DNA of 64,000 nucleotides from assembly GCF_017355985.1 (NCBI RefSeq), contig NZ_JAFIQU010000020.1:1-64000 (forward strand), given 5' to 3'. This stretch comes from Arenibaculum pallidiluteum. GTDB taxonomy: Bacteria; Pseudomonadota; Alphaproteobacteria; Azospirillales; Azospirillaceae. Shown here one piece after another: positions 36,245 through 45,988 of the stretch. Below the pieces are notes generated by a model. That model saw only the letters and a program-made list of their open reading frames with translations, did not search any database and had not been told where the DNA came from. The position numbers and the translations under genes were made by a program. The first letter of the stretch is position 1. Every line of letters starts with the position of its first letter.

Positions 36245-37198
36245 ATGCGAACCGACGAACGCCCCCTTCCGCTCGCCTCCAAGGACGAGACCCGCGGCCT
36301 GCTCATGGGATTCCTGGGCGTCGCCATCTTCGCCGCGACGCTGCCGATGACGCGCCTGGCCGTGGCCGAGCTCGACGCGGCCTTCGTCGGAATCGGCCGC
36401 GCCGTGCTCGCAGGGCTGCTCGCCCTGGCCTGGCTGGGGGCCACCCGGGCGCCCCTGCCGGCGCGCGGCCAGGTCGGCACGCTGGTCCTGGTGGCTGCGG
36501 GGGTCGTGCTGGGCTTTCCGCTGTTCAGCAGCCTCGCCCTGCGGGACGCGCCGGCCTCCCACGCAGCGGTGATCAACGGCCTGCTGCCGCTGGGAACCGC
36601 GCTGATGGCCGCCTGGCGCGGCGGCGAGCGGCCCTCCCCGGCCTTCTGGGGCTGCGCGGTCGCGGGCAGCGCGCTGGTGGTCGGCTTCGCGCTGGCGCAG
36701 GGCGGCGGGGGCCTGGGCGGGTCGGACTGGCTGATGCTCTGCGCCGTCGCCGCGGGGTCCCTGGGCTACGCGGAGGGCGGGCGCCTCGCGACCGTGATGG
36801 GCGGCCCCCGCGTGATCTGCTGGGCGCTGGTGGTCGCGCTGCCGCTGACGCTGCCGGTGACGGTGTGGCTCGGCTGGTCACGGGGGCTCGCGGCCTCGCC
36901 CGCGGCCTGGGCCTCCTTCGCCTATGTCGGCGTGTTCTCGATGTTCCTGGGATTCTTCGCGTGGTACCGCGGCCTGGCCCTCGGCGGGGTCGCACGGGTG
37001 GGGCAGGTGCAGCTCGTCCAGCCGTTCCTGACCCTCGCCATCGCGGCGCTGATCGGCGGCGAGGCCATCGGCCCGGTCACCTGGCTCGTCGCGGTGGCGG
37101 TCGTGGGGGTGATCGCGCTGGGCCGGCGGACGCGGGTCGCGAGATCCGCCGTGGCGCGCCCGGCTGAGCCCTCGACTCGGGCCCCCGCGGCAGGCTAG
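36245..37198 (+). CDS. EamA/DMT family transporter
   Basis: 317 residues from ATG 36245, chosen because the frame upstream is not membrane-like and AGAAGGGA lies in front. Ten predicted membrane helices in two EamA repeats; LLMGFLGVAIFAATLPMTRLA opens the first, and the second ends VQLVQPFLTLAIAALIGGEAI. Predicted metabolite or amino-acid exporter; the substrate is not readable. Ends ten bases before rsmB and may be co-transcribed with it. Confidence 0.93.
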   Translation: MRTDERPLPLASKDETRGLLMGFLGVAIFAATLPMTRLAVAELDAAFVGIGRAVLAGLLALAWLGATRAPLPARGQVGTLVLVAAGVVLGFPLFSSLALRDAPASHAAVINGLLPLGTALMAAWRGGERPSPAFWGCAVAGSALVVGFALAQGGGGLGGSDWLMLCAVAAGSLGYAEGGRLATVMGGPRVICWALVVALPLTLPVTVWLGWSRGLAASPAAWASFAYVGVFSMFLGFFAWYRGLALGGVARVGQVQLVQPFLTLAIAALIGGEAIGPVTWLVAVAVVGVIALGRRTRVARSAVARPAEPSTRAPAAG

Positions 37199-37208
37199 AT
37201 CCCGGGGG

Positions 37209-38501
37209 ATGACCGACGACACCATGCTGGCCTCCCGCGCGGCGGCCCTGGACCTGATCGAGGCGGTGCTGCGCCGCCGCACCCTGCTGGACGAGGCGAT
37301 CGAGGCGAACCAGCCGCTCCGGGCGCTCGATCCCCGCGACCGGGCGTTTGCGCGCCTGCTGGCCGCGACGGTGCTGCGGCGGCTGGGGCAGCTCGACGCC
37401 GCGCTGGCCGAGTTCCTGAACAAGCCCGAGCCGCCGAAGGCGCCGGTCCACGACATCCTGCGCCTGGGCGCGGCCCAGCTCCTGTTCCTCGGCACGCCGG
37501 CCCATGCGGCCGTCGACACGGCGGTGGCGCTGACGGCCAGGCGGCGGCAGGAGCCCTTCCGGGGGCTCGTGAACGCGATCCTGCGGCGGGTCGCGCGGGA
37601 GTCCGACACGCTGGCCACGAACCAGGATGCCCCGCGGCTGAACACGCCGGACTGGCTGTGGCGGTCCTGGACGGCGGCCTATGGCGCCGAGACGGCGCGG
37701 CGGATCGCCGAGGCGAACCTGCACGAGGCGCCGCTCGACATCACCGCCAAGTCGGACCCCGCCGCCTGGGAGGGACCGCTCGAGGCGCAGCTCCTGCCCA
37801 CGGGGACCCTGCGCCGGGCGACCGGTGGCCCGATCACCGAGCTTCCAGGCTTCGCCGAGGGCGCCTGGTGGGTGCAGGATGCCGCCGCGGCGCTGCCGGC
37901 GAAGCTGCTGGGCGACGTGGCCGGGCGCCTGGTCTACGATCTCTGCGCGGCGCCGGGCGGAAAGGCCGCGCAGCTCGCTGCCGCCGGCGCGCGGGTCGTC
38001 GCCGTCGACCGCTCGGCCAAGCGGCTGGAAAGGGTCTCGGCGAACCTCGCGCGGCTGGGCCTGCAGGCCGAGCTGGTCGCCGCCGACGCGGCGTCCTGGC
38101 AGCCCCCTGCCCCGGCCGACGCGATCCTGCTGGATGCGCCGTGCTCGGCCACCGGCGCGATCCGCCGCCATCCCGACGTCGCCCGGCTGAAAAGCCAGGA
38201 GGACGTGGACAAGCTGGCGCTCAGCCAGGATCGCCTGCTGCGGCAGGCGGTCGGCATGTTGAAGCCGGGCGGCGTCCTGGTCTACTGCACCTGCTCGATC
38301 CAGCCCGAAGAGGGCGAGGCGCGCATCGACGCGCTGCTGGAATCCGGCGCCCCCGTGACGCGCGTGCCCGTCCGCCCGAGCGAGGTCGGCGGCTTCGCCG
38401 AGCTCGTGAACGCCCGGGGCGAGCTGCGCACGCTGCCGGGACAGCTTGCGGATCTCGGCGGCATCGACGGCTTCTTCGCCGCGCGGCTGCTGCGCCGCTG
38501 A
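37209..38501 (+). CDS. rsmB: 16S rRNA (cytosine-967-C5)-methyltransferase RsmB
   Basis: 430 residues. The N-terminal NusB-like RNA-binding domain ([20 protein letters not shown]) is followed by the SAM-dependent m5C methyltransferase domain: [13 protein letters not shown] (SAM site), [15 protein letters not shown] (release Cys) and [10 protein letters not shown] (catalytic Cys). First of the conserved order rsmB-rpe-heparinase-purH. Confidence 0.95.
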   Translation: MTDDTMLASRAAALDLIEAVLRRRTLLDEAIEANQPLRALDPRDRAFARLLAATVLRRLGQLDAALAEFLNKPEPPKAPVHDILRLGAAQLLFLGTPAHAAVDTAVALTARRRQEPFRGLVNAILRRVARESDTLATNQDAPRLNTPDWLWRSWTAAYGAETARRIAEANLHEAPLDITAKSDPAAWEGPLEAQLLPTGTLRRATGGPITELPGFAEGAWWVQDAAAALPAKLLGDVAGRLVYDLCAAPGGKAAQLAAAGARVVAVDRSAKRLERVSANLARLGLQAELVAADAASWQPPAPADAILLDAPCSATGAIRRHPDVARLKSQEDVDKLALSQDRLLRQAVGMLKPGGVLVYCTCSIQPEEGEARIDALLESGAPVTRVPVRPSEVGGFAELVNARGELRTLPGQLADLGGIDGFFAARLLRR

Positions 38502-38565
38502 CGCGGGTCGGCGCGGGGCAAGCTGCTTGCAGCCCGCGGCGGGGCTTGCTAGAGGTGCCGCCGAC

Positions 38566-39228
38566 ATGCAGCAGCCCACCCGAATCGCTCCCTCGATCCT
38601 CTCGGCCGATTTCGCGCGGCTGGGCGAGGAGGTGCGCGCGGTCGACGCCGCCGGCGCCGACTGGATCCACATCGACGTCATGGACGGCCATTTCGTGCCG
38701 AACCTGACGATCGGGCCGGGCGTCGTGAAGGCCCTGCGGCCACACAGCGCCAAGACCTTCGACGTCCACCTGATGATCGCGCCGGTCGATCCCTTCGTGG
38801 CGGATTTCGCGAAGGCCGGGGCGGACATCATCACCGTGCATCCCGAGGCCGGGCCCCACCTGCACCGCACGATCCAGCTCATCAAGTCGCTGGGTAAGAA
38901 GGCCGGCGTGTCCCTCAATCCCGGCACGCCCGTCGAAGCCGTGGACTGGGTGCTCGGCGACATCGACCTGGTGCTGGTGATGACCGTGAACCCGGGCTTC
39001 GGCGGGCAGGGCTTCATCGCCTCGCAGCTCGACAAGATCGCGGCGCTGCGCCGCCGGATCGACGCGTCCGGCCGGGCCATCGACCTCCAGGTCGATGGCG
39101 GGATCAACGCCGAGACGGCGCCCCTGGCCATCCGGGCGGGGGCCGAGGTGCTGGTCGCGGGGACCGCGACCTTCGCGGGCGGGCCCGGCGCCTATGCCGA
39201 AAACATCCGGCGCCTTCGGAGCGCGTGA
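38566..39228 (+). CDS. rpe: Ribulose-phosphate 3-epimerase
   Basis: Interconverts ribulose-5-phosphate and xylulose-5-phosphate. 220 residues from ATG 38566 ([16 protein letters not shown]). TIM-barrel marks are [16 protein letters not shown] (metal His and catalytic Asp), [16 protein letters not shown] and DGGINAETA (second catalytic Asp). 64 bases after rsmB. Confidence 0.97.
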   Translation: MQQPTRIAPSILSADFARLGEEVRAVDAAGADWIHIDVMDGHFVPNLTIGPGVVKALRPHSAKTFDVHLMIAPVDPFVADFAKAGADIITVHPEAGPHLHRTIQLIKSLGKKAGVSLNPGTPVEAVDWVLGDIDLVLVMTVNPGFGGQGFIASQLDKIAALRRRIDASGRAIDLQVDGGINAETAPLAIRAGAEVLVAGTATFAGGPGAYAENIRRLRSA

Positions 39229-39233
39229 GGGGC

Positions 39234-40856
39234 ATGGGCAGCCAGCGGGACAATCCGGGCTGGTTCCGATCGCTGGCATACCGCAGTCCGCTCTACGCCC
39301 TGACGCTCGGTGGCAAGGTCCCGGCCGCGCTTGCCTGCGTGCCCACCGACCCCTGGCCGGGCGATTCCGCCAGGGGCGCCGCCCTGCTGGCGGGGCGCTA
39401 CGAATTCTCCGGCGAGACCATCATCGCCGACGAGCCCGACTGGTCGCCCGAGGCGGGATCGCCGGGCTGGCGCGCCGGGCTGCACGGCTTCGAGTGGCTG
39501 CGCGACCTGCGCGCCCAGGCCGGCGACGACGCCCGCCGCCACGCGCGCATGCTGGTGGGTGGCTGGATCGACCGCAACACCGGCTGGCAGGGCGAGACCT
39601 GGTCGCCCGAGGTGCTGGGCGCGCGCATCTCCAACTGGATCGGGCTGCACGACTTCTTCTGCCTCAGCGCCGACGACGTGTTCCGCGCACGGGTCTTCGA
39701 CAGCCTGGCGCGCCAGGCCCGCCACCTGTACCGCGTACTGCCCGGCCAAGCCGAGGGCGCGGGCCTGATCCAGGGCATCAAGGGGCTGGTCTTCGCGGCG
39801 GTGGCGCTGCCGGGCTCGGACAAGCACATGGCCGCCGCGCTCAGGCTCCTGCAGCGCGAGCTGCCGCGCCAGATCCTGCCCGACGGCGGACATGTGGAGC
39901 GATCGCCCCAGCGGCACCTGCACGTGCTGCGCCACCTGATCGACATCCGGGCGGCCCTGCGGGCCGGCCGGGCCGAGGTGCCGGACGCCCTGCAGCATGC
40001 CATCGACCGCATGACCCCGGCGCTCCGGTTCTTCCGGCACGGCGACAACACGCTGGCGCTGTTCAACGGGGGGCAGGAGGCGGATGCGACGACGATCGAC
40101 GCGGTGCTGGCCCAGTCGGACGCGCGCGGCCGCCCGCTGAAGAGCATGCCGCACACGGGCTACGAGCGGCTTCTGGCCGGGCGAACGCTGGTGCTGATCG
40201 ATGTCGGGGCCGCACCGCCCCCGGGGCTCGACCGCACGGCCCATGCAGGGCCGCTGGCCTTCGAGTTCAGCGTCGGACGCGAGCGGGTGATCGTGAACTG
40301 CGGCGCGCATCCCGCGGGCGGCGTCTGGCGCCGGGCCCTGGCCGCCACCGCCGCCCATTCGACCGTCACCGTGGCCGAGACCAACGCCGCCGAGGTCCTG
40401 GAGGCCGCCGGTCTGGGCCGGCGGCCCGCCTCCTTCGGATGCGAGCGCATCGAGAACCAGGGTGCGACGCTGGTCGAGGCCAGCCACGACGGCTATCTGC
40501 GCGCCTTCGGGCTCACGCACCACCGGCGGCTCTATCTCGCGGACGACGGCGAGGACATGCGCGGCGAGGACCTGCTGGAGGGTCCGGCGGGCCATCCCTT
40601 CGCCCTGCGCTTCCACCTGCATCCCTCCGTCCAGGTGTCGCTGGTCCAGAGCGGGGCCGCGGCGCTGCTGCGGCTGCCCAGCGGCATCGGCTGGCGCCTG
40701 CGCGCCACCGGCGGCACCATCGAGGTCGCCGAGAGCATCTATGTCGGCCAGGGCCAGGAGCCGCGCCGGACCAGCCAGATCATCGTCACGGGCACCACCG
40801 AGCCCGACCGCACCTCCGTGAAATGGGCGCTGCGGCGGGAGAGGAAGGTCCCCTGA
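39234..40856 (+). CDS. Heparinase II/III-like protein
   Basis: 540 residues from ATG 39234; a GTG at 39225 overlapping the rpe stop is also possible. The N-terminal alpha/alpha toroid ([30 protein letters not shown]) is followed by the C-terminal beta-sandwich of the HepII/III family ([41 protein letters not shown]). No signal peptide. It is a steady neighbour of rpe and purH in alphaproteobacteria; the substrate is unknown and heparin is unlikely. Confidence 0.92.
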   Translation: MGSQRDNPGWFRSLAYRSPLYALTLGGKVPAALACVPTDPWPGDSARGAALLAGRYEFSGETIIADEPDWSPEAGSPGWRAGLHGFEWLRDLRAQAGDDARRHARMLVGGWIDRNTGWQGETWSPEVLGARISNWIGLHDFFCLSADDVFRARVFDSLARQARHLYRVLPGQAEGAGLIQGIKGLVFAAVALPGSDKHMAAALRLLQRELPRQILPDGGHVERSPQRHLHVLRHLIDIRAALRAGRAEVPDALQHAIDRMTPALRFFRHGDNTLALFNGGQEADATTIDAVLAQSDARGRPLKSMPHTGYERLLAGRTLVLIDVGAAPPPGLDRTAHAGPLAFEFSVGRERVIVNCGAHPAGGVWRRALAATAAHSTVTVAETNAAEVLEAAGLGRRPASFGCERIENQGATLVEASHDGYLRAFGLTHHRRLYLADDGEDMRGEDLLEGPAGHPFALRFHLHPSVQVSLVQSGAAALLRLPSGIGWRLRATGGTIEVAESIYVGQGQEPRRTSQIIVTGTTEPDRTSVKWALRRERKVP

Positions 40857-40927
40857 GCGCCGATCCCGAAACCCGCCCCGGGACAGATCCCGGGGCCCGA
40901 GACCAGACCCGAGCCGAGAGATCCGCC

Positions 40928-42505
40928 ATGACCGCCGCCCCGATCCGCGTCACCCGCGCCCTGCTGTCCGTCTCCGACAAGAGCGGCCTCGTCGAGTTCG
41001 GACGCTTCCTGGCGGGCCATGGCGTGGAGCTGCTGTCCACCGGCGGATCGGCCAAGGCCCTGCGCGAGGCCGGGCTGGCGGTGAGGGACGTCTCCGAGCA
41101 TACCGGCTTCCCCGAGATGATGGACGGCCGGGTGAAGACGCTGCACCCCAAGGTCCATGGCGGGATTCTGGCGCGCCGGGACGACCACGCGGCCGCCATG
41201 GCCGAGCACGGCATCCCGCCCATCGACCTGGTCGTGGTGAACCTCTACCCGTTCGAGGCGACCGTCGCCCGCGGCGCCGGCTTCGGGGATTGCGTCGAGA
41301 ACATCGACATCGGCGGACCCGCCATGATCCGCTCGGCGGCCAAGAACCACGACTTCGTGGCGGTGGTGACCGAGCCCGAGGACTATGCCGCGGTGATGGC
41401 CGAGATGGAGGCCAACGGCGGGGGCACGACGCTGGCCCTGCGCCGCCGGCTGGCCGCCGCGGCCTTCGCGAGGACCGCCGCCTACGATGCCGCCATCTCG
41501 TCCTGGTTCGCGGGCCAGACCGGCGAGGCCTGGCCGAAGCGGGTGAGCCTGACGGGAACGCTGCGCCAGACCCTGCGCTACGGCGAGAACCCGCACCAGT
41601 CCGCCGCCTTCTACGCGACCGGCGAGGAACGCCCGGGCATCGCGACGGCGCGCCAGCTCCAGGGCAAGGAGCTCAGCTACAACAACCTGAACGACACCGA
41701 CGCCGCCTTCGAGCTCGTGGCCGAGTTCGACCGGCCGGCCGTCGCCATCATCAAGCATGCGAATCCCTGCGGCGTCGCCGAGGGCGCGAGCGTCGCCGAG
41801 GCCTATGGCCGGGCGCTGGCCTGCGACCCGGTTTCGGCCTTCGGGGGCATCATCGCGCTGAACCGCACCCTGGACGCGGCCACGGCCGAGGAGATCGCGA
41901 AGCTCTTCGCCGAGGTGGTGATCGCGCCCGACGCCGACGAGGCGGCCCGGGCCGTGCTGGCCTCCAAGAAGAACCTGCGGGTGCTGCTGACCGGGGCCCT
42001 GCCCGATCCCGGCGCCAAGGGGCCTTTCGTGAAGTCGGTTGCGGGCGGCTTCCTCCTGCAGGACCGCGATGCCGGCCGGATCGACCCCGGCGCGCTGAAG
42101 GTCGTCACCCGGCGCGCGCCCAGCGAGCAGGAGATGCGCGATCTCGTCTTCGCCTTCCGCGTCGCCAAGCACGTGAAGTCCAACGCCATCGTCTATGCCC
42201 GGGACCTGGCGACGGTGGGCATCGGCGCCGGCCAGATGAGCCGGGTCGACAGCTCGCGCATCGCCGCCATCAAGTCGGCAGAGGCCGCCCGGGCGGCCGG
42301 CCTGGCCCAGCCGGGCACCGTCGGCTCGGTGGTGGCGTCGGACGCGTTCTTCCCCTTCGCTGACGGACTGCTGGCGGCGGCCGAGGCGGGCGCCACCGCG
42401 GTGATCCAGCCCGGCGGCAGCGTACGCGACGAGGAGGTGATCGCCGCCGCCGACGAGAAGGGCCTGGCGATGGTCTTCACGGGCATGCGCCACTTCAGGC
42501 ACTGA
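40928..42505 (+). CDS. purH: Bifunctional AICAR formyltransferase / IMP cyclohydrolase
   Basis: The last two steps of IMP synthesis. 525 residues from ATG 40928. The N-terminal cyclohydrolase domain ([46 protein letters not shown]) and the C-terminal transformylase ([12 protein letters not shown], the catalytic Lys-His in [21 protein letters not shown]) are complete. 71 bases after the heparinase-like gene. Confidence 0.97.
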   Translation: MTAAPIRVTRALLSVSDKSGLVEFGRFLAGHGVELLSTGGSAKALREAGLAVRDVSEHTGFPEMMDGRVKTLHPKVHGGILARRDDHAAAMAEHGIPPIDLVVVNLYPFEATVARGAGFGDCVENIDIGGPAMIRSAAKNHDFVAVVTEPEDYAAVMAEMEANGGGTTLALRRRLAAAAFARTAAYDAAISSWFAGQTGEAWPKRVSLTGTLRQTLRYGENPHQSAAFYATGEERPGIATARQLQGKELSYNNLNDTDAAFELVAEFDRPAVAIIKHANPCGVAEGASVAEAYGRALACDPVSAFGGIIALNRTLDAATAEEIAKLFAEVVIAPDADEAARAVLASKKNLRVLLTGALPDPGAKGPFVKSVAGGFLLQDRDAGRIDPGALKVVTRRAPSEQEMRDLVFAFRVAKHVKSNAIVYARDLATVGIGAGQMSRVDSSRIAAIKSAEAARAAGLAQPGTVGSVVASDAFFPFADGLLAAAEAGATAVIQPGGSVRDEEVIAAADEKGLAMVFTGMRHFRH

Positions 42506-42550
42506 TCCAAAGGACTGCGGCAGATTACCACGGAGGCAGGTGCGGCCCAC

Positions 42551-42563
42551 TGTCACCGTGACA
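42551..42563. promoter_or_regulatory. Palindrome upstream of cydA
   Basis: A perfect palindrome tgtcac-c-gtgaca, 58 bases before the cydA start. It could be an operator for oxygen or stress control of the oxidase. It does not match the Fnr/Anr consensus (TTGAT-N4-ATCAA). Confidence 0.3.
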
Positions 42564-42621
42564 TGCGCAGGGATCGGCGGTTCTATGCTCGGGCGTACGA
42601 TCGCCGCCCTTCGGAGGACCC

Positions 42622-44031
42622 ATGGACCTGGATCCCCTGCTGCTGTCGCGCCTTCAGTTCGCCTTCACGATCTCCTTCCACATCCTGTTCCCGGCCTTCA
42701 CCATCGGGCTCGCCTGGTGGATCGTGGTGCTCGAGGCGGTCTGGCTGTCGACGAACCGGCCGATCTTCCGCTCGCTCTCGGAATTCTGGATGAAGATCTT
42801 CGCGATCTCCTTCGGCATGGGGGTCGTCTCGGGGATCGTGATGTCCTATCAGTTCGGGACCAACTGGTCCCGCTGGTCGGACGTGGTCGGCAACGTGCTG
42901 GGCCCGCTGATCCAGTACGAGGTGGTGACGGCCTTCTTCCTGGAGGCGGCCTTCCTGGGGATCATGTTGTTCGGGCGCGACCGGGTCCCGCGCCCGATCC
43001 ATTTCGTGGCGACCTGCATGGTCGCTCTCGGCACGCTGATCTCGTCCTTCTGGATCCTGTCGGCCAATTCCTGGATGCACACGCCCGCGGGCTACGAGAT
43101 CCGTGACGGTCGCTTCTTCGTGACGGACTGGTGGGAGGTCGTCTTCAACCCGTCCTTCCCCTACCGCCTCTCCCACATGCTGACGGCGACCTTCCTGACG
43201 ACCTCCTTCGTGGTCGCGGGCTTCAGCGCCTGGTACCTGCTGAAGGACCGGCACGTGGAGCACGCGCGCCAGGGCCTGACCTGGAGCCTGGGGCTGATCA
43301 CGGTGCTGGCGCCGCTGCAGGTGCTGCTCGGGGACATGCACGGGCTGAACACGCTGGAGCATCAGCCCGCCAAGATCGCGGCCATGGAGGGACACTGGGA
43401 AGGCGGGGCGGGCGCGCCGCTGATCCTGTTCGGCATCCCCGACATGGAGGAGGAGCGCAATCACTACGAGATCGGGATCCCGGCGCTGTCCTCTCTGATC
43501 CTGACCCATTCCCTGACGGGCGTCGTGCCGGGGCTGAAGGAATTCCCGCCCGAGAACCGGCCCAACGCGACCATCATCTTCTTCTCGTTCCGGATCATGG
43601 TGGGCATCGGGCTGCTGATGGTTCTGGCCGCGGTGCTCCACCTCTTCCTGCGCTGGCGCGGGACGCTGTTCGAGAACCGCGCCTTCATGCGCTTCCTGAT
43701 CGCCATGACGCCGTCGGGCTTCGTCGCGCTCGAGATGGGCTGGATCACCACCGAGGTCGGGCGCCAGCCCTGGATCGTCAACGGCCTCTTCCGGACGGCG
43801 GATGCGGTGACCCCTGCGCTGACCGGGGCCGCGGCGCTGACGACGCTGCTCGCCTTCGTGGTGGTCTACGCGATCATCTACATCGCGGGTTCGTACTACC
43901 TCACCGTCATGCTGCGGACGGGGCCGAACCCGCCGTCGGAATACATGCAGCCGCGCGACCTCGCCCGCGAGGCCGGGCGGCCCAAGCGGCCGCTGTCCAA
44001 GGCCGACGAGACCTTCGCGGCGGGGGATTGA
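42622..44031 (+). CDS. cydA: Cytochrome bd-type (cyanide-insensitive) ubiquinol oxidase subunit I
   Basis: 469 residues, about nine membrane helices. Heme ligands are visible: His 20 in SFHILFPAF, the later His in PYRLSHMLTATF and Met in LEMGWITTEVGRQPW, whose GRQPW motif is diagnostic. The Q-loop is short, as in the CIO subfamily of bd oxidases, which resist cyanide and often lack heme d. Start ATG 42622 follows CGGAGGA. Operon with cydB; no cydDC is in the window. Confidence 0.95.
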   Translation: MDLDPLLLSRLQFAFTISFHILFPAFTIGLAWWIVVLEAVWLSTNRPIFRSLSEFWMKIFAISFGMGVVSGIVMSYQFGTNWSRWSDVVGNVLGPLIQYEVVTAFFLEAAFLGIMLFGRDRVPRPIHFVATCMVALGTLISSFWILSANSWMHTPAGYEIRDGRFFVTDWWEVVFNPSFPYRLSHMLTATFLTTSFVVAGFSAWYLLKDRHVEHARQGLTWSLGLITVLAPLQVLLGDMHGLNTLEHQPAKIAAMEGHWEGGAGAPLILFGIPDMEEERNHYEIGIPALSSLILTHSLTGVVPGLKEFPPENRPNATIIFFSFRIMVGIGLLMVLAAVLHLFLRWRGTLFENRAFMRFLIAMTPSGFVALEMGWITTEVGRQPWIVNGLFRTADAVTPALTGAAALTTLLAFVVVYAIIYIAGSYYLTVMLRTGPNPPSEYMQPRDLAREAGRPKRPLSKADETFAAGD

Positions 44032-44035
44032 TCCG

Positions 44036-45046
44036 ATGACCGAGGATTGGGAGACGCTGACCCTGATCTGGACCGGCATCTGCGCCTTCGCGGTCATCAT
44101 GTACGTCCTGATGGACGGCTTCGACCTGGGGCTCGGGATCCTGTTCCCCTTCGCGCCGCGCGACGCCGACCGCGACCTGATGATGAATTCGGTCGCACCC
44201 ATCTGGGACTTCAACGAGACCTGGCTGATCCTGGGCGGCGCGGGTCTCTTCGCGGCGTTCCCGCTGGTCTATTCCGTGGTGCTGCCGGCGCTCTACCTGC
44301 CCCTGTTCCTGATGCTGATCGCCCTGATCTTCCGGGGCGTGGCCTTCGAGTTCCGCTTCAAGGCGCGGAGCAGCCGCCATCTCTGGGACCGCAGCTTCCA
44401 TTTCGGCTCGCTCTTCGCGACCTTCGCGCAAGGGGTGGTGCTGGGCAGCCTGATCCAGGGCATCGAGGTGAGCGGCCGCAACTACGCCGGCGGGATGCTG
44501 GACTGGCTCTCGCCCTTCAGCGTGCTGACCGGCATCGCGCTGATCTTCGGCTATGCCCTGCTGGGCGCCACCTGGATGATCTGGCGCAGCGACGGCGAGC
44601 TGCAGCAATGGGCCTACCGGACGGCGCGCACGCTGCTCTTCGTGGTGCTGGCCTTCGTGCTGGTGGTCAGCGTCTGGACGCCCATCGCCGATCCCGGCAT
44701 CCGCGAGCGCTGGTTCTCGGTGCCCAACATCATCTATCTCGCGCCCGTCCCGGTGGTGACCGGCCTGACGGCGCTGGCGCTCCTGCGCGCGCTGGACCGT
44801 GGCCGCGAGGTGGCGCCCTTCGTGCTGACCATGGTGCTGTTCCTGCTGTCCTTCATGGGGCTGGCCATCAGCCTGTGGCCCCATATCGTGCCGCCCTCCA
44901 TCACCATCTGGGATGCCGCGTCCCCGCCCGAGAGCCAGGTCTTCCTGCTGGTCGGGATGGTGTTCCTGATCCCGACGATCCTGCTCTACACGGCCTATTG
45001 CTACTGGGTGTTCCGCGGCAAGGTCACCGGCGCCTTCTACCACTAG
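44036..45046 (+). CDS. cydB: Cytochrome bd-type ubiquinol oxidase subunit II
   Basis: 336 residues, eight or nine membrane helices; YVLMDGFDLGLGILFPF near the start and NSVAPIWDFNETWLILGGAGLFAAFP are subunit II marks. Four bases after cydA. No small CydX/CioS-like ORF with a good start was seen after it. Confidence 0.95.
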   Translation: MTEDWETLTLIWTGICAFAVIMYVLMDGFDLGLGILFPFAPRDADRDLMMNSVAPIWDFNETWLILGGAGLFAAFPLVYSVVLPALYLPLFLMLIALIFRGVAFEFRFKARSSRHLWDRSFHFGSLFATFAQGVVLGSLIQGIEVSGRNYAGGMLDWLSPFSVLTGIALIFGYALLGATWMIWRSDGELQQWAYRTARTLLFVVLAFVLVVSVWTPIADPGIRERWFSVPNIIYLAPVPVVTGLTALALLRALDRGREVAPFVLTMVLFLLSFMGLAISLWPHIVPPSITIWDAASPPESQVFLLVGMVFLIPTILLYTAYCYWVFRGKVTGAFYH

Positions 45047-45069
45047 GACTGTTTCAGGCGGCGCGTGCG

Positions 45070-45363
45070 TCAGGTTCCCGGCTCGAACAGACGCACGCCG
45101 GCCTTGAGCGCGGCCCTGGACAGCGCGCCGTCCTTCGTCGCGAGCGGCAGGCCCAGCAAAAGCATGACACGCGCGGTATCGGCCGCAGTCTGTCGACCAC
45201 TGCGCTCGGCCATGACGAGCACGTTGCCGATCTCGTAGGGTCAGATCGACGGCACGATGGCGTTGGTCCCACCCAGCGCCCTCAGCACGGCATCGGTTTC
45301 GGGCGTCGCTTCGTCCTCGAAGGCCCAAGCGAGCGTGACCGAGGCATCGAGAACGAACGTCAC
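45070..45363 (-). pseudogene. Decayed VapC-type PIN-domain toxin
   Basis: A GTG at 45363 overlaps the vapB stop, the usual VapBC coupling. The frame opens MTFVLDASVTLAWAFEDE (PIN start with the first catalytic Asp), continues to IVPSI and hits TGA at 45241-45243 (codon 41), exactly where intact relatives usually have Trp (VPSLWPYE). It resumes in frame as PYEIGNVLVMAERSGR and ends LPLATKDGALSRAALKAGVRLFEPGT at 45070. The central part is also missing: only about 97 codons remain where about 130 are expected, so the segment with the later acidic residues is deleted. Toxin activity is therefore lost. The antitoxin gene is intact. Confidence 0.88.
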
Positions 45364-45599
45364 ATTCGCCCCTTCTCGATCATGTCCTTGAGGCTCGGGC
45401 CTGGGCCGAGCCGCTTGCCGCGGCGCAGCTCAAGAATCGGATCGATTGTCTGGGCCGTGTCGAGACCGCCCTCATAGTCGGGCACCAGGCGCGCAACCGG
45501 ACGACCACGGTTGGTGATGCGAATGGATTCGCCGCGCTCGACATCACGGAGCAGCTCGGGCAGGTGAGTCTTGGCCTCGAAGGCACCGACCTCGCGCAT
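45360..45599 (-). CDS. Type II antitoxin, Phd/YefM (VapB) family
   Basis: 79 residues. The DNA-binding N-terminus is MREVGAFEAKTHLPELLRDV, followed by GESIRITNRGRPVARLVPD, the Phd/YefM signature. The acidic/basic C-terminus (LKDMIEKGRM) would bind the toxin. GGGGGAG lies six bases upstream of ATG 45599. Its partner toxin is a pseudogene, so it may survive as an orphan regulator or an anti-addiction remnant. Confidence 0.9.
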   Translation of the reverse strand: MREVGAFEAKTHLPELLRDVERGESIRITNRGRPVARLVPDYEGGLDTAQTIDPILELRRGKRLGPGPSLKDMIEKGRM

Positions 45600-45612
45600 G
45601 AACTCCCCCGCA

Positions 45613-45631
45613 ACCAGTCTATCGACCAGTC
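45613..45631 (-). promoter_or_regulatory. Direct repeat in the antitoxin promoter
   Basis: On the minus strand GACTGGT occurs twice, 12 bases apart (45625-45631 and 45613-45619), overlapping a TTGACT that could be a -35. Spacing of about one helical turn fits an autoregulatory antitoxin site. Confidence 0.35.
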
Positions 45632-45692
45632 AAAACACATGGGGTATGGGTGCCATAGACAAGCGAGACGGGCCGGGACGGGAGCTTGCTGC

Positions 45693-45944
45693 TCAGCGGC
45701 GACGCAGGCCGCTGCGCACGCGCCCCATGAGGCCGCTGAGGCGCCGGCCCAGAGACCCGGGCTCGAGGCGTGGCGGCAGCAGGTCCTGCGGCATGGCCAT
45801 CAGCATCAGCGGACCAGGCGCTGCGAACTCCGGCGGGAAAAGACCGGATTCGCAGAAATCCAGCTCCATTCGGTCCTGCACGGCGTGTCTCCGGCCAATG
45901 TTGCGGTCGGGGCGGACCATAACCGCAAATGCACGCCGAAGCAC
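45693..45944 (-). CDS. Uncertain small protein, 83 aa or shorter
   Basis: The frame is open from ATG 45944; later ATGs at MVRPD and MELDF are possible starts. The C-terminus is basic and amphipathic (LGRRLSGLMGRVRSGLRRR). No clear ribosome site and no family recognised. It could be a membrane-associated peptide or a chance frame; nothing else explains this stretch. Confidence 0.35.
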   Translation of the reverse strand: MLRRAFAVMVRPDRNIGRRHAVQDRMELDFCESGLFPPEFAAPGPLMLMAMPQDLLPPRLEPGSLGRRLSGLMGRVRSGLRRR

Positions 45945-45988
45945 CGCCGCAACGAAAAATTCACGGGATCACGGCTGCAACGAAAGCT

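Noticed and set aside
39095..40927. An open frame continuing from inside rpe through the heparinase-like gene into purH, suggesting a fusion
   Set aside because: Only the part from 40928 matches PurH; the upstream part is a shadow of rpe and the heparinase-like gene, which are intact in their own frames.
45241..45243. In-frame TGA in vapC as a possible selenocysteine codon
   Set aside because: It sits at a conserved Trp, not a catalytic position, no SECIS-like hairpin is evident, and the gene also has a large internal deletion.
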